A stretch of DNA of 64,000 bases from Combretum micranthum. Lineage: Eukaryota; Streptophyta; Magnoliopsida; Myrtales; Combretaceae. The stretch lies in NCBI GenBank assembly GCA_024138025.1, contig JAMXBD010001050.1:124001-188000 (forward strand). Direction: 5' to 3'. The position numbers and the translations under genes were made by a program. Below are positions 10,562 through 22,903 of this stretch, piece by piece (positions within the stretch are counted from its first letter, which is position 1; the number at the start of each line of letters is the position of its first letter). A model generated the notes under the pieces. It was not told the origin of the DNA, made no database searches, and saw only the letters and a program-made list of their open reading frames with translations.

Positions 10562-11045
10562 TCCTTATTTGAAAATCTCTCATCCTTCCCTAAAAATCAT
10601 TCATGCATAAAAATTTATTTTCTCGATAAAAAGTGGAACAATATGTGACTTAAGAAATTTTTTTTATAGAAAAAGTAGTTTCTAAAATTTTAGTGGTTTC
10701 TTCTTGTAACTTGAAAAGAGATAACTTTTGTTTTCCAAACCATAGATTTTCTTCTTTTCATGAACTTATTCCTAAGTGTTAAAATCTTCTTTTGTTTAAA
10801 TATTTTTTAGAAATTGAAATTTTTGGACAACATTATAAATGAACATGATTTATGAGAATAATAGTAAACAAAATAACATAAAACATAAATAATAAAGTCA
10901 AGTATTGGAGTCTTAGCTTTTTTAAGGCTCTCGGGACAAAGAAGTAGACTAGTCCCAAAATAAAATAAAATGAAAGAAAGAAAAACTTGTTTTGACTTGA
11001 TGAGGACAAGTCTAAGACTAGAGACTAGTCTTAAATTAACAAGGA

Positions 11046-11120
11046 ATAAATAAATAAATTGCAATGGAATAAATAAATAAATTGCTTTGCATGAAATAAA
11101 TAAATTGCAAGTGAGCTTAT
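11046..11120 (-). repeat. AATAAATAAATTGCA tandem repeats
   Basis: Three imperfect copies of an AATAAATAAATAAATTGCA-like unit. The same repeat is seen on the plus strand near 18185-18250 and 42815-42870. Copy number varies between LTRs. Confidence 0.65.
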
Positions 11121-11334
11121 ATGCTCCAAAGAATATGTATATATATATAGATAATAGTACTTAGATATATTAACAATAACAAAAATAATAACATAAGCAT
11201 AAATGGATTTGCATGAACAAGAACAATACATGAACATAATGTAGCTTCCATAACTTGTAGTCTTTGGAAACTCACACTATGGTCATGTAAAGTTACATGG
11301 CATGAAGAAGAAGAAAGTAATATGAAGTGGTTAC

Positions 11335-11517
11335 CTTAAGAAGACTTTGGTATGGTTATGTGGTTATGGGTTTTAGTTTGTTGGTAGAAGTTTTTGTGGA
11401 ATTATTTTGAGAGAGTTTTGAGATGGTATTTTGAGAGAGTTTTGAGAGGAGAAATTGAGAGAGTTTTGGTAAGAAATTTGTGGATAGTGAATGTGTGAAA
11501 GAGGAGGGGTATTTATA
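11335..11517 (-). promoter_or_regulatory. LTR core promoter and leader (minus LTR 8725-12244)
   Basis: On the minus strand TATAAATA (11517-11510) is followed by CCCCTCCTC and a G-poor leader ending at CTTAAG|GTAACC (GT at 11334-11333). Confidence 0.6.
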
Positions 11518-11585
11518 GGAAAATGTGGAGGGATTTTTGTGTGATTAAATAAAAGAAAATTGAAACAAATTGATGAGGATAGAGA

Positions 11586-11610
11586 GGGGGGGGGGGGGGG
11601 GGGGGGGGGG
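11586..11610 (+). repeat. G25 homopolymer (C25 on the LTR sense strand)
   Basis: An uninterrupted run of 25 G, then T and five more G, in otherwise AT-rich DNA. It lies about 70-95 bp upstream of the LTR TATA box. Related copies have only ordinary CT-rich sequence here (for example 17680-17700), so this is an expansion within this copy. Homopolymers of this length are error-prone in sequencing, so the exact count is uncertain. Confidence 0.85.
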
Positions 11611-12249
11611 TGGGGGTGCGCCGGCCACAACTAAAGGAGGGGGAGTGAATTTATTTTTTTTATTGTTAAATGAAAGGTGTAATGTGTATGGTAGATGTAA
11701 AATAAAGATATGAGAAAGGTAAAAAGTAAGGATTATAGGTTATGGAGTGTGTAAGAATAGGTGTAAGAAAAAGTAGAGATAAAAGAATAGTGTAGAATAG
11801 TAATGAATAGTATACTGTAAGGTAGATATGACTAATAAAGTACTGGTAGTAAGAAAATATGCGTATAAATGCGATATCTGTTATTTTTACTCACCAAAAA
11901 ATTACGAAACTGATATTTTTGGAAAACTTATATTTTTACGAGTCTAACGGTGTATTCGGAATATTTTTCCTATTCTGGGCTCCCAGACACGTTTTTCGAG
12001 AACTGTATCCGATCGGGTTCAAAGGACACCCGAAATTCGAAAAACTGATATTTTTATATAGCCTATAGCTATTACGAACTATTCTAGCTAATTATTCCAA
12101 CTTTGTTTTCGATGGTCAAAGAAAACGGCAATGCCGGACTTAAGTGGTTACGGTAAACTAGGGTTTTGTTGACCTTTAGGGTTCCGTTTGACTTCCGGTT
12201 TAGAGTTTTATGTTAAACCGATTCCAAAAATTTGGGAGTTTACAGTTAC

Positions 12250-15200
12250 TAACATAAATGATATGTCATGAGATATATATGTACATGTTCTTGATGATAT
12301 TTAATAAAACAAATTTTTAGAAAACGTTTTCCTTTAAGACTTAATGAAAAACTAACTTGGAAAGGCTAGTCTTGTATTCTTGACAATCCCCACTTGTTTT
12401 TAGAAAAATTCCTTGATAAAATATATTTATTCTTGATAAAATTAAGCTTTTATTATGTATATTCCTTAAGGCCTTTATTTTTCAACAAAAATTTCCATTT
12501 CACACTTTGTAAACATGTTTTTAAATATGGTTCATCCCAAAATCTGAATTTTGTAAAAATTGCTTTTGTGGTGATTCCTTTAAGTAAACTCATTTGATAC
12601 TTAGAAAATTAAGGCTCAATCATACCTAGTCACTAAGGACTTTATTTCATTAATAAAACTTTCATTTTGAGTTTGGAAAATATGGGTTTTCATACAATTA
12701 CTCCGTTATTATGAATTTCTTAAAATGACAAACAACTCAAATTTTCCTACTTTATTTCCACTCCTTATTCTACATATTTTTCTTAGCAAATCCCATCTTA
12801 ACTTATAAAAATCATTACTTGATGATATCTATGACTTAAACTCTTCATTTTTCATATAAAACACAAGTTTTGGAGTTGATGAAAGGATTTTTAAGGCATG
12901 GTCTTGAAACCATCCGAATTTCACAAGGTTAGGATAAAACTCAAATTTTTGTACTTTGTAATCTCTTCCTATTTTGAGAATCTCCATTAGTAGATCCACC
13001 ATGTTCTTATAAAAAACATCTCGTATTGATATCTATTCCATAAGCCTTTAATTTTTTAAACAAATCCTTCATTTTCGTGTTGAAAAATGGGTTTTCAAAA
13101 TTGGTCTTGATTGAGATCCGAATTTACAATTTTTTTTTGGACATATCTTTTGATAAAATCCATCTAAACTTATGAAAATCCATCCCTTACATATCCTATC
13201 TTAAGAGCCTTCCATATTTTGAATAAAAACTTCATTTTTGAGTTGGAAAACATGTTTTTAAACTAGGCCTTGGCCTAAATCCGAAAATAAAATTTTGTTT
13301 TGAAAAATAATCTTTGAATGAACAATATAAAATGAAGTCTTGATGATATATACCCATTAAGCCTTCATTATTTCAAGTAAAACTTCCATTTTGGCTTGAA
13401 AAATGGTTTTTAAAAATGAGTCTTGCCTAGATACGAATTTTACCATTTTTGTTTAAGTTCAAAACTAAAATCTACACTTTCTATGAGCATAAATATAAAA
13501 GAAATCCATGGTAGTAAACTACAAACTCATAGATCTAAGCATAAACATAATCAAAATTACATAAAAATTAGATCTACAAAATATAACTACTTCTAGCAAG
13601 AAAATAATAATATTACAAGAGAATAATCATGGATAAGAGGAGTGTTTCATTTTGGCATCATCATCCTTAGCTTTTAAGCTTATGGAAGGTCATTTGATGC
13701 ATGAAACTCTCACTATACTTTACCTACATCAACTATGGAAGCTTTGGATAAGAGTTTTATCAAAGGAACTTGAAGAAATTTGTGTGGGAGCTCAAATATA
13801 GAATAGGGGCAACAAGTGTTCTTGCAAGAACAAGAACATAAAAAGAGAAAAAGAGAGGAAAAATAGAGAGGAAAAATGTAAAGAATGGTAAAGGTTTGAT
13901 GTGTGAATGAGAGAGCAAGACGGAATGAGTTTAAAGACACTTTAATGAAGTAAAAAAAATAAAATAAAATGGGCAGCAATTACTCCTCATGGCTGGCTTG
14001 AAATGGAGAGGAGAGAGAGAGGGAGTTTGGTTGGTTTTTGACTTGAAATTGTAATGTGTAATCAATGGTATGTGTAGCTTCTTGAAGAAGCATTGAAAGA
14101 GTTTTATTTTAATCAATTTTAGAGAGTTTCAAAGGATAAAAGGGCAGCAAAAAGAAGTAAAAAATCTGCCATGAAGTGATGAGTGAAGTGTAGAAAGATT
14201 GAAGTGAAAAAGAAGTGATGTGTGAAAGGTGTACTTAAAGGTATGGGTTTGTAAGAGTACTTTCTTGATAAATAAGATAAAAATAAAAAAAATACAAAAT
14301 TTATTTCAAATTTTTGTAGCAGATTTTTCATAATTAAAATAAGATAATAAATTAATTTATTTTAGTGAATTATCAAATAAGTTACCGGTATGATCAAATT
14401 ATGCGAATATGAGTTATAAATGATATTTTTATAAACCGAAAAATTCTAAAAAAATTATTTTACAACAATAAAAATATTTTTTAAATATTTTTCAATTATT
14501 AAATTAAATTATTTTATTTTTAGTATCGGGTCTTAAATAGAAACAGATCTCGCAAAAACCCGAAACAAACTAAATTTTAGAAAAACAAAATTTTCTATGA
14601 TATATAAAATATTTATCTAAAAATATAAGGGTTTACAAGAATAATAAAACTGTGCAATGAATAGTAGTGAATAGTGTAAAAGACTAGTTAATTACCAGTA
14701 GTAAAGAAATATGAATATAATCGCAAAATCATATAATTCTAGTTATCGAAAAATTATAAACTTGATATTTTTGAAATCATTATGAAAATATGAGTTTAAG
14801 GGTATTAATGGTATATTTTTTATATCTCGAGCCCCGGGACATGCTTTTCAAAGTTTGTAGCTGAACGGATTCGAAATAGGTCAAAAATTTACCAATCTGA
14901 TATTTTTAAGCGACCTTATATTACGAGCTACTCTACACACTTAAACTATACCTCGGCCTCTAGGATTAAGAATGTGAGATTGCTGGACTAAAACTATTAT
15001 ATTCCACTTAGGGTTCCCAAGTGTTTTTTTTTTGGTTTATATCTTTGCTAATTTGGAAATTGAGGGTTTATATATATATATATATAACATATTTAGCTTG
15101 AGAAATTTTATTTTTGTAAGTATTTAATATCTCTTAACGTTTTCGAAATTATTGAATTTGGTGTTATTTCCGAAGGTTAATCGTTATTTACTTTTTAATA

Positions 15201-15460
15201 ATTTGTTTTTGGGTTCTATATTACCTGATTTTATAAGTTAGAGTTACGTATAGAATTTGTCATACGTAGTGGTTTGGATTTGAAGACCGTTGAGTTCTTA
15301 TTTTATTTTTAAGGATTTTCACTTTCTCAGGATTAAGAAATTTCTAGATTCATTCGTGATTTAAGACTAGTCAAAGTTTGGTTTTAATTTGGAGTCATTT
15401 TTAGAGTTTATTTTGGATGTTTTTTTTGGAATTATTTACTGAAATTTTCCGGGGCTTACA
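12250..15460 (-). mobile_element. Minus solo LTR, part 3 of 3 (sense 5' half)
   Basis: It completes the LTR begun at 5467 and ends ATTTTCCGGGGCTTACA. The duplication GAGGA follows at 15461-15465, matching 1106-1110. Unlike other copies I see no TATAAATA in the expected place. Positions 13600-14300 are a purine-rich stretch (sense: CT-rich) with TTTAAGTAC as the nearest A/T box near 14230. Much of 12300-13450 consists of diverged repeats of TTCATTTT.GAGTTGGAAAA and CTTGATGATATC type spaced at roughly 100-200 bp. No gene seen. Confidence 0.85.
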
Positions 15461-15465
15461 GAGGA
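15461..15465. repeat. Target-site duplication GAGGA, right copy
   Basis: Matches GAGGA at 1106-1110 and closes the minus LTR 5467-15460. Confidence 0.85.
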
Positions 15466-16298
15466 GATGGCTTGGACGAGGCTATTTCATTATTTTCTTT
15501 CTAACAAGTTTTGGGGACTCAGCAAACCCCCTCTTCAATGCGTGATCTGCCGATGGAACTTTATCCCTTTTGTTTGACAGGAGTTATGAGTACTCTTGTG
15601 CATGCTAGTATTTTTGGGATATTGAAAACACTTGTCTCCTGGCTTAAAATTCAATTAACCTTAATTTATTCTTGTTGCATTAGTCTAAGCATGCATGACA
15701 CGCATACGTGTACTTGTTTTACTGTGTGCTGGGCTTCACTGCTCATTCTTTAATAGTTGAGGTTCTGTTGGTGGAACAACAAAAACGAGTGCTCGCAAGA
15801 TAACCCGATTATGTACTGTTGTGAGAAATATGGACATTACGAGTTTTACATAAAAAAATTCCCTATAATCTAATTTGTTTTATTATGAACTTGGATGAAT
15901 ACAACTAATTGATTAATACATACCTTTAATTCGATTTTCTTATGGACCTTTAAATCTAAAAGTTTTCTAATCAAATTGTACTCATTTGATGGGCCATGGG
16001 GGAAATATTTATAAATAGGTATTTAGAGAAATTTATTTTCTAGACATATCTAATTTTATATATTTTAGTAAACCTGAATCATAAAAAAACAAATGACCCT
16101 CTGCTAAATTTTTACAAAACTAATAATGATTTCTCAATTTAAAATCTGATTAGACACCCACTCAGCAAAGGAATGCCTTACACATATCGCTTGGAGGTGA
16201 TATGTGTGGTGTAACCCTCACACCTTATGCACTTAGGGTAGGGCCATTACAATATACTTCAATCTCCTTATATATCTCTTTCTATTTCAAAGCATTCA
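15466..16298. other. Unrecognised non-LTR DNA
   Basis: This is the host-side DNA into which the minus LTR inserted. A short open stretch runs 15511-15753 on the plus strand, but I recognise no domain. A TTTGACAG acceptor-like motif near 15576 is the only splice-like signal. It could be a decayed gene fragment or the 5' part of the LINE that follows. Confidence 0.3.
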
Positions 16299-17076
16299 TT
16301 GGAAAGATATTTACATGTAATAAGTGAAAGAATGAGAAGTGGGACTATCCTTTGTCTTCACATGGTGATCCAACCAGGAAAGTTAAATTTAGAGGAAAAG
16401 AAACTTGGATGTGAAGAAGATGAACAAAAAATTTTTGAAGAACCCTCTAAGTCACTGGAAGCAATTGATGGGAATAGTAATGAAGACAATATGACTGATG
16501 TTCACCTTACCTATATACAAAGCCTATTAGGAGAGGAGAAGAATCAAGAGAAGGTAGAGATTGAAGCTTAAATTTTTAGGTGACCGTTGATGAGTAGTAC
16601 TCCATGTCCAATTATCCTCTCGGCTTCATCAAATTTTTGAAAAGCCATGGACATAGGCAATAATTGTTAATCTATTAGGGCAATCCATTGGTTATTGAAC
16701 ATTATGTAATCACGTATAGGAGTTGTGGAAAACTTTTAGTCATTATAAGTTAATAGATATAGATAATAAGCTTTTCCTAATGCAATTATGGAATGACATT
16801 GATGTCATGTGGGCTTTGCCTGATGGCCCGTTGGTGATTATAGGGCATTGTCTATCAGTTCAATAATGAGGTCCTCCATTTAAAGTTGTTGATGTCTCGA
16901 TCTTGAAGGTAGCTGTTTGGGTTCGTTTCCTAGACATGCCGATGCAATATTATCATGAAGCTACATTAACAAAGATAGGGAATTTGATTTGTAAGATAAT
17001 AAAGGTCAATTATACTACTTCTTCAACTTAAAGGGGTTGATTTGTAAGCATTGCAATCTAATTGGATTTATCAAAG
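16299..17076 (+). pseudogene. LINE ORF1 remnant, part 1 (DUF4283-type)
   Basis: An acidic open stretch runs 16299-16571. From about 16780 the translation, in shifting frames with stops, follows the plant L1 ORF1 pattern: MWALPDGPLVII, then VAVWVRFLDMPMQYYHEATL, TKIGNLICKIIKVNYTT, and a decayed RG-type motif leading to LDLSK. This is the DUF4283 nucleic-acid-binding region known from plant LINE ORF1 proteins. The reading continues at 20609 with PLIPKFQL after removal of the LTR 17077-20603. Stops and frameshifts mean it cannot be functional. Confidence 0.75.
17072..17076. repeat. Target-site duplication CAAAG, left copy
   Basis: Matches 20604-20608. The site is in the LSKPL codons of the LINE ORF1. 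Confidence 0.95.
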
Positions 17077-17782
17077 TGTAAACCCTCAAATTTTTGGAAT
17101 CGGTTTTGCTTAAAACCTTAAACCAGAAGTCAACCGAATTTCCAAAGTCAACAAAACCCTAGTCTACCGTAACCACTTAAGTCCGACACTGCCGTTTTCT
17201 TTGGCCCTAGAAAACGAAGTGGGAATAATTAGCTAGAATAGTTCGTAATAGCTATAGGTTTTATAAAAATATCAGTTTTGCGAATTTCGGGTGTCCTTTG
17301 AACCCGATCGAACATAGTTCTCGAAAAACGTGTCAGGGAGCTCGGAATAGGAAAATTATTCCGAATATACCATTAGACTTGTAAAAATATAAGGTTTTCA
17401 AAAATATCATTTTCGTAATTTTTCGGTAGCTAAAAATATCAGATATCGCATTTATACGCGTATTTTTTTACTACCGGTACTTTATTAGTCATATCTACTT
17501 TACATTACACTATTCATTACTATTCTACACTATTCTTTTCTCTCTACTTTTTCTTACACCTACTCTTACACACTCCATAACCTATAACTCTTACTTTTTA
17601 CCTTTCCTATAACTTTATTTCACATCTACCTTACATATTACATCTTTTATTTAACAAAAATAAAAAAAATAAAATCTCTCTCCCCTCTACAAGCCATGGT
17701 CGGCGCCCCTCTCTCCTCATCTTCCTCAATTTTGTTTCAATTTTATATATTTTAATCATACAAACATCACTCCACATTTTCC

Positions 17783-17951
17783 TATAAATACCCCCCTCCT
17801 CTTTCACTTCTTTCACACATTCACTACCCATAAATTTCTTACCAAAACTCTCTCTATTTCTCCTCTCAAAACTCTCTCAAAATAATCCCAAAACAACTTC
17901 TACCTACAACAAAAACCCATAACCACATACTACTACCAAAACCTTCTTTAG
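17783..17951 (+). promoter_or_regulatory. LTR core promoter and leader (LTR 17077-20603)
   Basis: TATAAATA at 17783-17790 in the context CCTATAAATACCCCC, then a C/T/A leader ending TTTAG|GTAACT (GT at 17952-17953). Confidence 0.62.
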
Positions 17952-18893
17952 GTAACTACCTTCTTTTATTTTCTTCTTCTTCATGTCATGTAACTTTATA
18001 TGACCATAGTGTGAGTTTCCAAATACTACAAGTTATGGAAGCTATATTATGTTCATGTATTATTCTTGCTCATGAAAATGTATTTACATTTATGTTATTA
18101 TTTTTGTTCATATTATTGTTAACATATCTAAGTATTATTATCTGTATATATATGTACATATTCTTTAGAGTATATAAGCTCACTTGCAATTTATTTACTT
18201 CATGCAAAGCAATTTATTTATTTATTCCATTGCAATTTATTTATTTATTCCTTGTTATTTTAAGACTAGTCTCTAGTCTTAGAATTGTCCTCATCAAGTC
18301 AAAACAAGTTTTTCTTTCTTTCATTTTATTTTATTTTGGGACTAGTCTACTTCTTAGTCTCGGGAGCCTTGAAAAAGCTAAGACTCCAATACTTGACTTT
18401 AATACTTATGTTATTTTTGCTTGCTATTATTTCTCATAATTCATGTTCATTTAAATTGTTGTCCAAAGTTTCAAGTTCTAAAAATAATTAAACAAAAGAA
18501 GATTTTGTCACTTAGAAATAATTCTATGTAAAGAAGAAAATATATGGTTTGGAAAACAAAAATAAAGTTATCTCTTTTCAAGTTACAAGAAGAAACCACT
18601 AAAAATTTTAGAAACTACTTTTACTATAAAAAGTTTCTTAAGTCACATATTGTTCCACTTTGTTTTTGTCAAGAAAACAAATTTTTATGCATGGATAATT
18701 TCTATGAAAAACATAAGACATGAGGAAAGGATGAGAAATTTTCAAATAAAGATTTTTATAAACAAGTAGACAAAGGAATTTGTACAAGAAAAATAAATAG
18801 GAAGAATAGTGTATTTTCTAAAAACTCCAAAATAGTAATAGTATAGAAAACATAGAAGGAAGAAAATTTATTTTCAAAAAGTTACTTGGAGAT

Positions 18894-18925
<32 letters not shown>

Positions 18926-19452
18926 AGACAACATAAAACATGTTTGTAAAATTAAAAGAAACAAAATAATCATTTCAAGGAGTTTACAAAATTCTTGTAA
19001 TCTATATTTATCTAAACAACTCCAAAACAAACATAATTTTACTTGAGTAAAATAAATGGACAACAAACACTTGAGCATGAATGAATATGAGCTAAATAGT
19101 CATAAAAAGAGAATTTTTCAACTATATAGATAACTAAGTAGTTATCAAACAAGTTTTGATTTCATGAACCCAAGTTGTTTTTACTTTAGAAAAACCGTGG
19201 TAAATTTTGTCGCCACTATTTCGGAGCCTATATGACCTTGTTTGTTAAAAGTAATTTGGAAATGGGTAGATCTTTTCGAGTAGATAGAAATCGGTATATT
19301 ATATGCGCGATTCCGAGTTAAAATGACCAAGTTATGACGATTTTAAGTTGGAATATTCCTTTATACGAACTTTAGCGTTCTTTTGACATTGTTTTGTCAA
19401 AATTCAAGAAAATCATCAAGAAATACTCATTGTGGGTATTTTCTTTGGCTAG

Positions 19453-19550
19453 GTGACCCCGAGGAAGGATTCCTTTACCCCGAAGATTATTACGATTAAG
19501 TGGAGTGTGTGAACGGCTCATCCGCTTAGAGGAATAGTTGACATGGTATC
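19453..19550 (+). other. Predicted LTR mini-exon (98 nt)
   Basis: Acceptor TTTCTTTGGCTAG (AG at 19451-19452); donor GTGAGT directly after 19550. ACATGGTATC closes the exon. Confidence 0.42.
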
Positions 19551-20603
19551 GTGAGTTTATTTCCTTTAAATGCTATACTTATTGTGTTCGTAATTTAGTT
19601 GCACTAGAAGCTAAGAAAAGATAAATGGTTATGTATGGAAATAATTCTTTGAAAGAATTCTAAGAATATTGAAGACGGAATTGAATTAAATTGTTTGTTT
19701 TAGTGTAACATTTACTTTGTATGAAATGCCTTGATCACTTTAAACTTGATAATAATAATGTTATGGTATTACAAATAAATAGATTCATGCATACCACGAA
19801 GTGAGTCACATTGCATTTTGGGTTATTATCCTTGGGTGAGAAGGATAGTAAGCTCATGTCGAAAGCAACACTTGGCGGAAGATCCGAAAGCGATTGCTTG
19901 GCAGCTTAAGGGAAACGCTTGGCGGAAGATCCGAAAGCAAGGTCATTTCAAGTAGATTCGGAATGCTTAGCGATGAGTGCTCGCAAGCTTAAAACTTTTT
20001 AACTAAAACTACTTGATTTGAGGTTATGTATCACCAAACCCCGAATGGAGGGCGTAAATCCATTCAACATATAGTCCCTGGAAAACTATATGTCTTGTTT
20101 GCCCACGTGTATGTTGCATCGCATTTGTTTGCTTGATTAACTTGGTTGAAACTTTGATTACAAGAAGTTATTTATGGAAATAATTCTCACTAAGCCTATT
20201 AGCTTATACCCCAATAGATATCTTTTGCAGTTTCCCTACTTATGGTTAAGGCCACGAGGACCCTGCGGGCATGTAATTTCTTTTAGATAAAAGAATTCTA
20301 AGATGAAGTTTAGTATTAGAGATAATGTACAAATATTCTTGTAATCGATTAGTAATCACGAGAAGTATCCCTAAGTTGCAAGGACCATTGTTATAAGTGA
20401 ATGATTATTATGAATCCTCTTTTCTTAATGTGTTATTTATATCTTCTTAAGCTTCATAATTCCATATATGGTCCTCTAAAGTTGTGAAAGTACGCCTTAC
20501 ACTTAATATAAAAGCTTTTAGGAATGGCTAAGGTTGTCATACTTAAGCTTTAATATTGAGTGTGGCGGACTGTTACGTTTAGGGTACCCGTTGGGGCGTG
20601 ACA

Positions 20604-20608
20604 CAAAG
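20604..20608. repeat. Target-site duplication CAAAG, right copy
   Basis: Matches 17072-17076. Confidence 0.95.
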
Positions 20609-21503
20609 CCACTAATTCCAAAATTTCAACTTGATGTTCTCTGCAAAGGGTTGAATATGGGGGCATTCCCCATATTTTCTTTAGTTGTGGATGTAGGGTT
20701 CACAATCCTGTTGCTTGTCTAAAAAAAGCCAGAGAGACTATAATAGAGCATGAAGCTCTTATGGAAAACTAGACTGACCAGAGGAAATAACCGGCAAACT
20801 GTTCTATCGATCCAAAAGGTTCCACTTTCCCCTGGATGTTAGCTCCTAGATGAAATAGAAGGGTATCAAAAAAAGGAAAATAATAATGTTGCAAATCTAG
20901 TAACTTCAAGATTGAAGGATACCATTTTGGAATTCTAGATAATCTAGAAAATGAAGGTGATATGGAAGTTACGAATAACTCTCTATTTTTGAATATTCAA
21001 AGAATCGCTCCTAATAAGGAAATGTCTTCACCAAATTCTGATAGCCAATTAAGTAAGAATTTGAAGGGGAAATAAAAGGTAGGAAATGACCAAAAGAAAG
21101 GCTAATTCCAGTTTGCATCAACTAGAAAGCCCTATAGCCAGCTAATTATAAAAAATCAATATGAAACTTTTGTAGTCGGCCAACCATCCACAAGAAGGCC
21201 TCTAGATGAAATCAAATTGGAGCCTAAGACCATTTGCCTTCTTTGACTACTAATGTGGAGAGTCTATCTTTTGAATTTCCTAGGCTATAAAAAATGGTGG
21301 ATACTTACCCAAGTAAGAAACTTCCAAACTTGGGTAAGAAAAGGTGCAAAGTTGTCAACCTAGAAGTCAATGAAGATGTTACTCTCAAATCTCATTCTTC
21401 TTCTACAAGTGTAGAAGAAAATCTACTTAAGAAACATCTTGATGAGGGCACTGATTGTGCTATTGGTATCTTGGCTTTATATTTAAAGAATTTTGACATG
21501 TAG
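20609..21503 (+). pseudogene. LINE ORF1 remnant, part 2 (zinc knuckle and C-terminus)
   Basis: The reading continues from 17076 as PLIPKFQL and GLNMG. After a frameshift, 20677-20754 translates as SCGCRVHNPVACLKKARETI. That is the CX2CX4HX4C zinc knuckle of plant LINE ORF1 with the first Cys lost. Near 20826 PWMLAPRWNRR matches the conserved post-knuckle motif GPWMLxxR. The rest (to about 21503) is the variable C-terminus and includes an open stretch 21294-21503. Several in-frame stops occur. Confidence 0.75.
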
Positions 21504-21589
21504 GTTTAATCCTTGCTACTTTATGCTTTTCTTTCATATATCCGCGTCTTTTCTTTCATGGAATTATTAAGGGACTTTGTAGTTCTCGT

Positions 21590-22628
21590 TTCCATCTTTA
21601 TTTTAAGGATTTGAAGTCAGAGTTCTAATTGGTTGTACCTATTAAACTCGATGTAATGGAAGTAGAGCATCATTAGTAGTGAAGAAATTGGGGTATTCTA
21701 ATTGGCTCTATGTGGATGCCATTAGATAGTCAAGGGAGTTTAAGGCTCTTTGGAATTCTATGGACATTCAAGTTGATATTGTTTAATTTAGGTCATAATG
21801 GATTCATTTGAAATGGTCTCAAAATCAATGTGAGGGTTTGTTGACTACCGTATATGCTAGCCTCTACTCTAGCAAGAGGAAAATTTTGTGGGATTTTCTT
21901 GTACAAATTAATTAGTATGTTGATCTTATGTGGGCAATCATGGGGGAATTTAACGTATACTTACATGCTAATGAGAAAAGAGGTGGTGCTGGAACTAATC
22001 TTCTAAAAGGTAGAGAATTCCAAGAAATTATGCTAATGTGTGGATTTGTTGATATTGGGTTTGTAGGACCTAAACTTATATGGAGAAGAGGTTTACTATA
22101 GAAGCAATTAGATAAAGTTATTTGTAATGCAAATTGGCAAGTTGCTTTTCTAGAGGTGGTTCTTCATCATCTACCGATGGTAAAGTCTAATCATAGGCTA
22201 ATTCTTCTTAACTATTTTGGGATGAGTCCTCCAAAAGATTGTAAGCCTTTTCACTTTAATGCATTCTACCTGATATGTCCTTCCTTCAATCAATTTGTCG
22301 GGGATAATTGGAAAAACGACATTGATTTTGAAGTTAACTTGGCTCAATTTCAAAAGTGTTTGTAGGACTAGCCTATGAATGCATTTAGACATATTCAGGG
22401 CCTGAAAAGGAAGATTTATAACAAAATTAAGGCCATTGAATGAAAACTTGAAGTATGGTCAACAACATCTTTATTGGATAATTATCAGGTAGTTCAAAAA
22501 TATCATGATGAAATTTTTCATTAGGACAAAATTTTATGGTTTCAAAAATCTCAAACTAAATAGATTGGTTAAGGAGATAGAAGTATCCACTACTTTCATT
22601 TGAGTACTAGTATCGGGTTCTGTGTGTA
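21590..22628 (+). pseudogene. LINE ORF2 remnant: endonuclease and start of RT region
   Basis: The translation, with scattered stops, follows the APE-type endonuclease of plant L1 elements: LLTTVYASLYSSKRKILWDF, MWAIMGEFNV (normally GDFN), EKRGGAGTN, FVDIGFVGPKLIWRRG, LDKVICNANWQ, and SNHRLILL in place of the catalytic SDHxPLLL. From 22237 KPFHFNAFYLICPSFNQFV, RKIYNKIKAIE, WFQKSQTK and YFHLSTS match the linker before the reverse transcriptase. The homology stops near 22628, so the RT core and tail are missing. Both catalytic changes and the stops show it is dead. Confidence 0.78.
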
Positions 22629-22903
22629 AGACATGAAGTGAAGCTTTTAAAAATTTATAAAAGTACTAATATGTTCAGTTCAACTTTGATTACATAACTA
22701 CCATTTAGGCAAGCACATCTACCAATGTAACATAGAAAATATTAGATTGTATTTCTTAGGGATCATTAGCGTTTACCGTACTCACTTCTAATCTATTATC
22801 TAGGCAAAGAAAATTCAGAAACATGAAAAATAAAAAATTACAACTTAAACTAAGGTTATTCCTACTTATATACACATTCTAAGGAAAATTTTATAATATA
22901 AGT
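22629..22903. other. Unrecognised DNA right of the LINE break
   Basis: AT-rich sequence with no gene or repeat that I recognise. The abrupt end of LINE homology near 22628 marks an unassigned rearrangement point. Confidence 0.3.

Larger units (their letters stand above)
8725..12244 (-). mobile_element. Minus solo LTR nested in another copy, 3520 bp
   Basis: It starts TGTCACGCCCCAAAGGGTAC, ends AATTTGGGAGTTTACA, and is flanked by perfect GTTAC duplications (8720-8724 and 12245-12249). It is closest in length and layout to the plus copy 17077-20603 (3527 bp), including a 98-nt mini-exon where most copies have 67. On the sense (minus) strand the order is: start at 12244, a C25 run (11610-11586), TATAAATA (11517-11510), donor at 11334-11333, stem-loop near 9976-10004, mini-exon 9869-9772, second acceptor at 9095-9094. 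No coding sequence is present. Confidence 0.92.
17077..20603 (+). mobile_element. Solo LTR inserted in LINE ORF1, 3527 bp
   Basis: It starts TGTAAACCCTCAAATTTTTGG, ends GTTGGGGCGTGACA, and is flanked by perfect CAAAG duplications. TATAAATA is at 17783-17790, the donor AG|GTAACT at 17950-17955, the stem-loop near 19318-19346, the mini-exon 19453-19550 and the second acceptor TTTTGCAG at 20223-20230. It is the plus-strand twin of the minus copy 8725-12244 in length and mini-exon size. An (AT)n tract lies at 18893-18924. No internal coding region is present. Confidence 0.94.

Noticed and set aside
10248..10610. 120-residue plus frame, highly hydrophobic
   Set aside because: It is antisense to the minus LTR 8725-12244 and ends in an A-rich homopolymer region. 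The phenylalanine/leucine richness reflects AT content.
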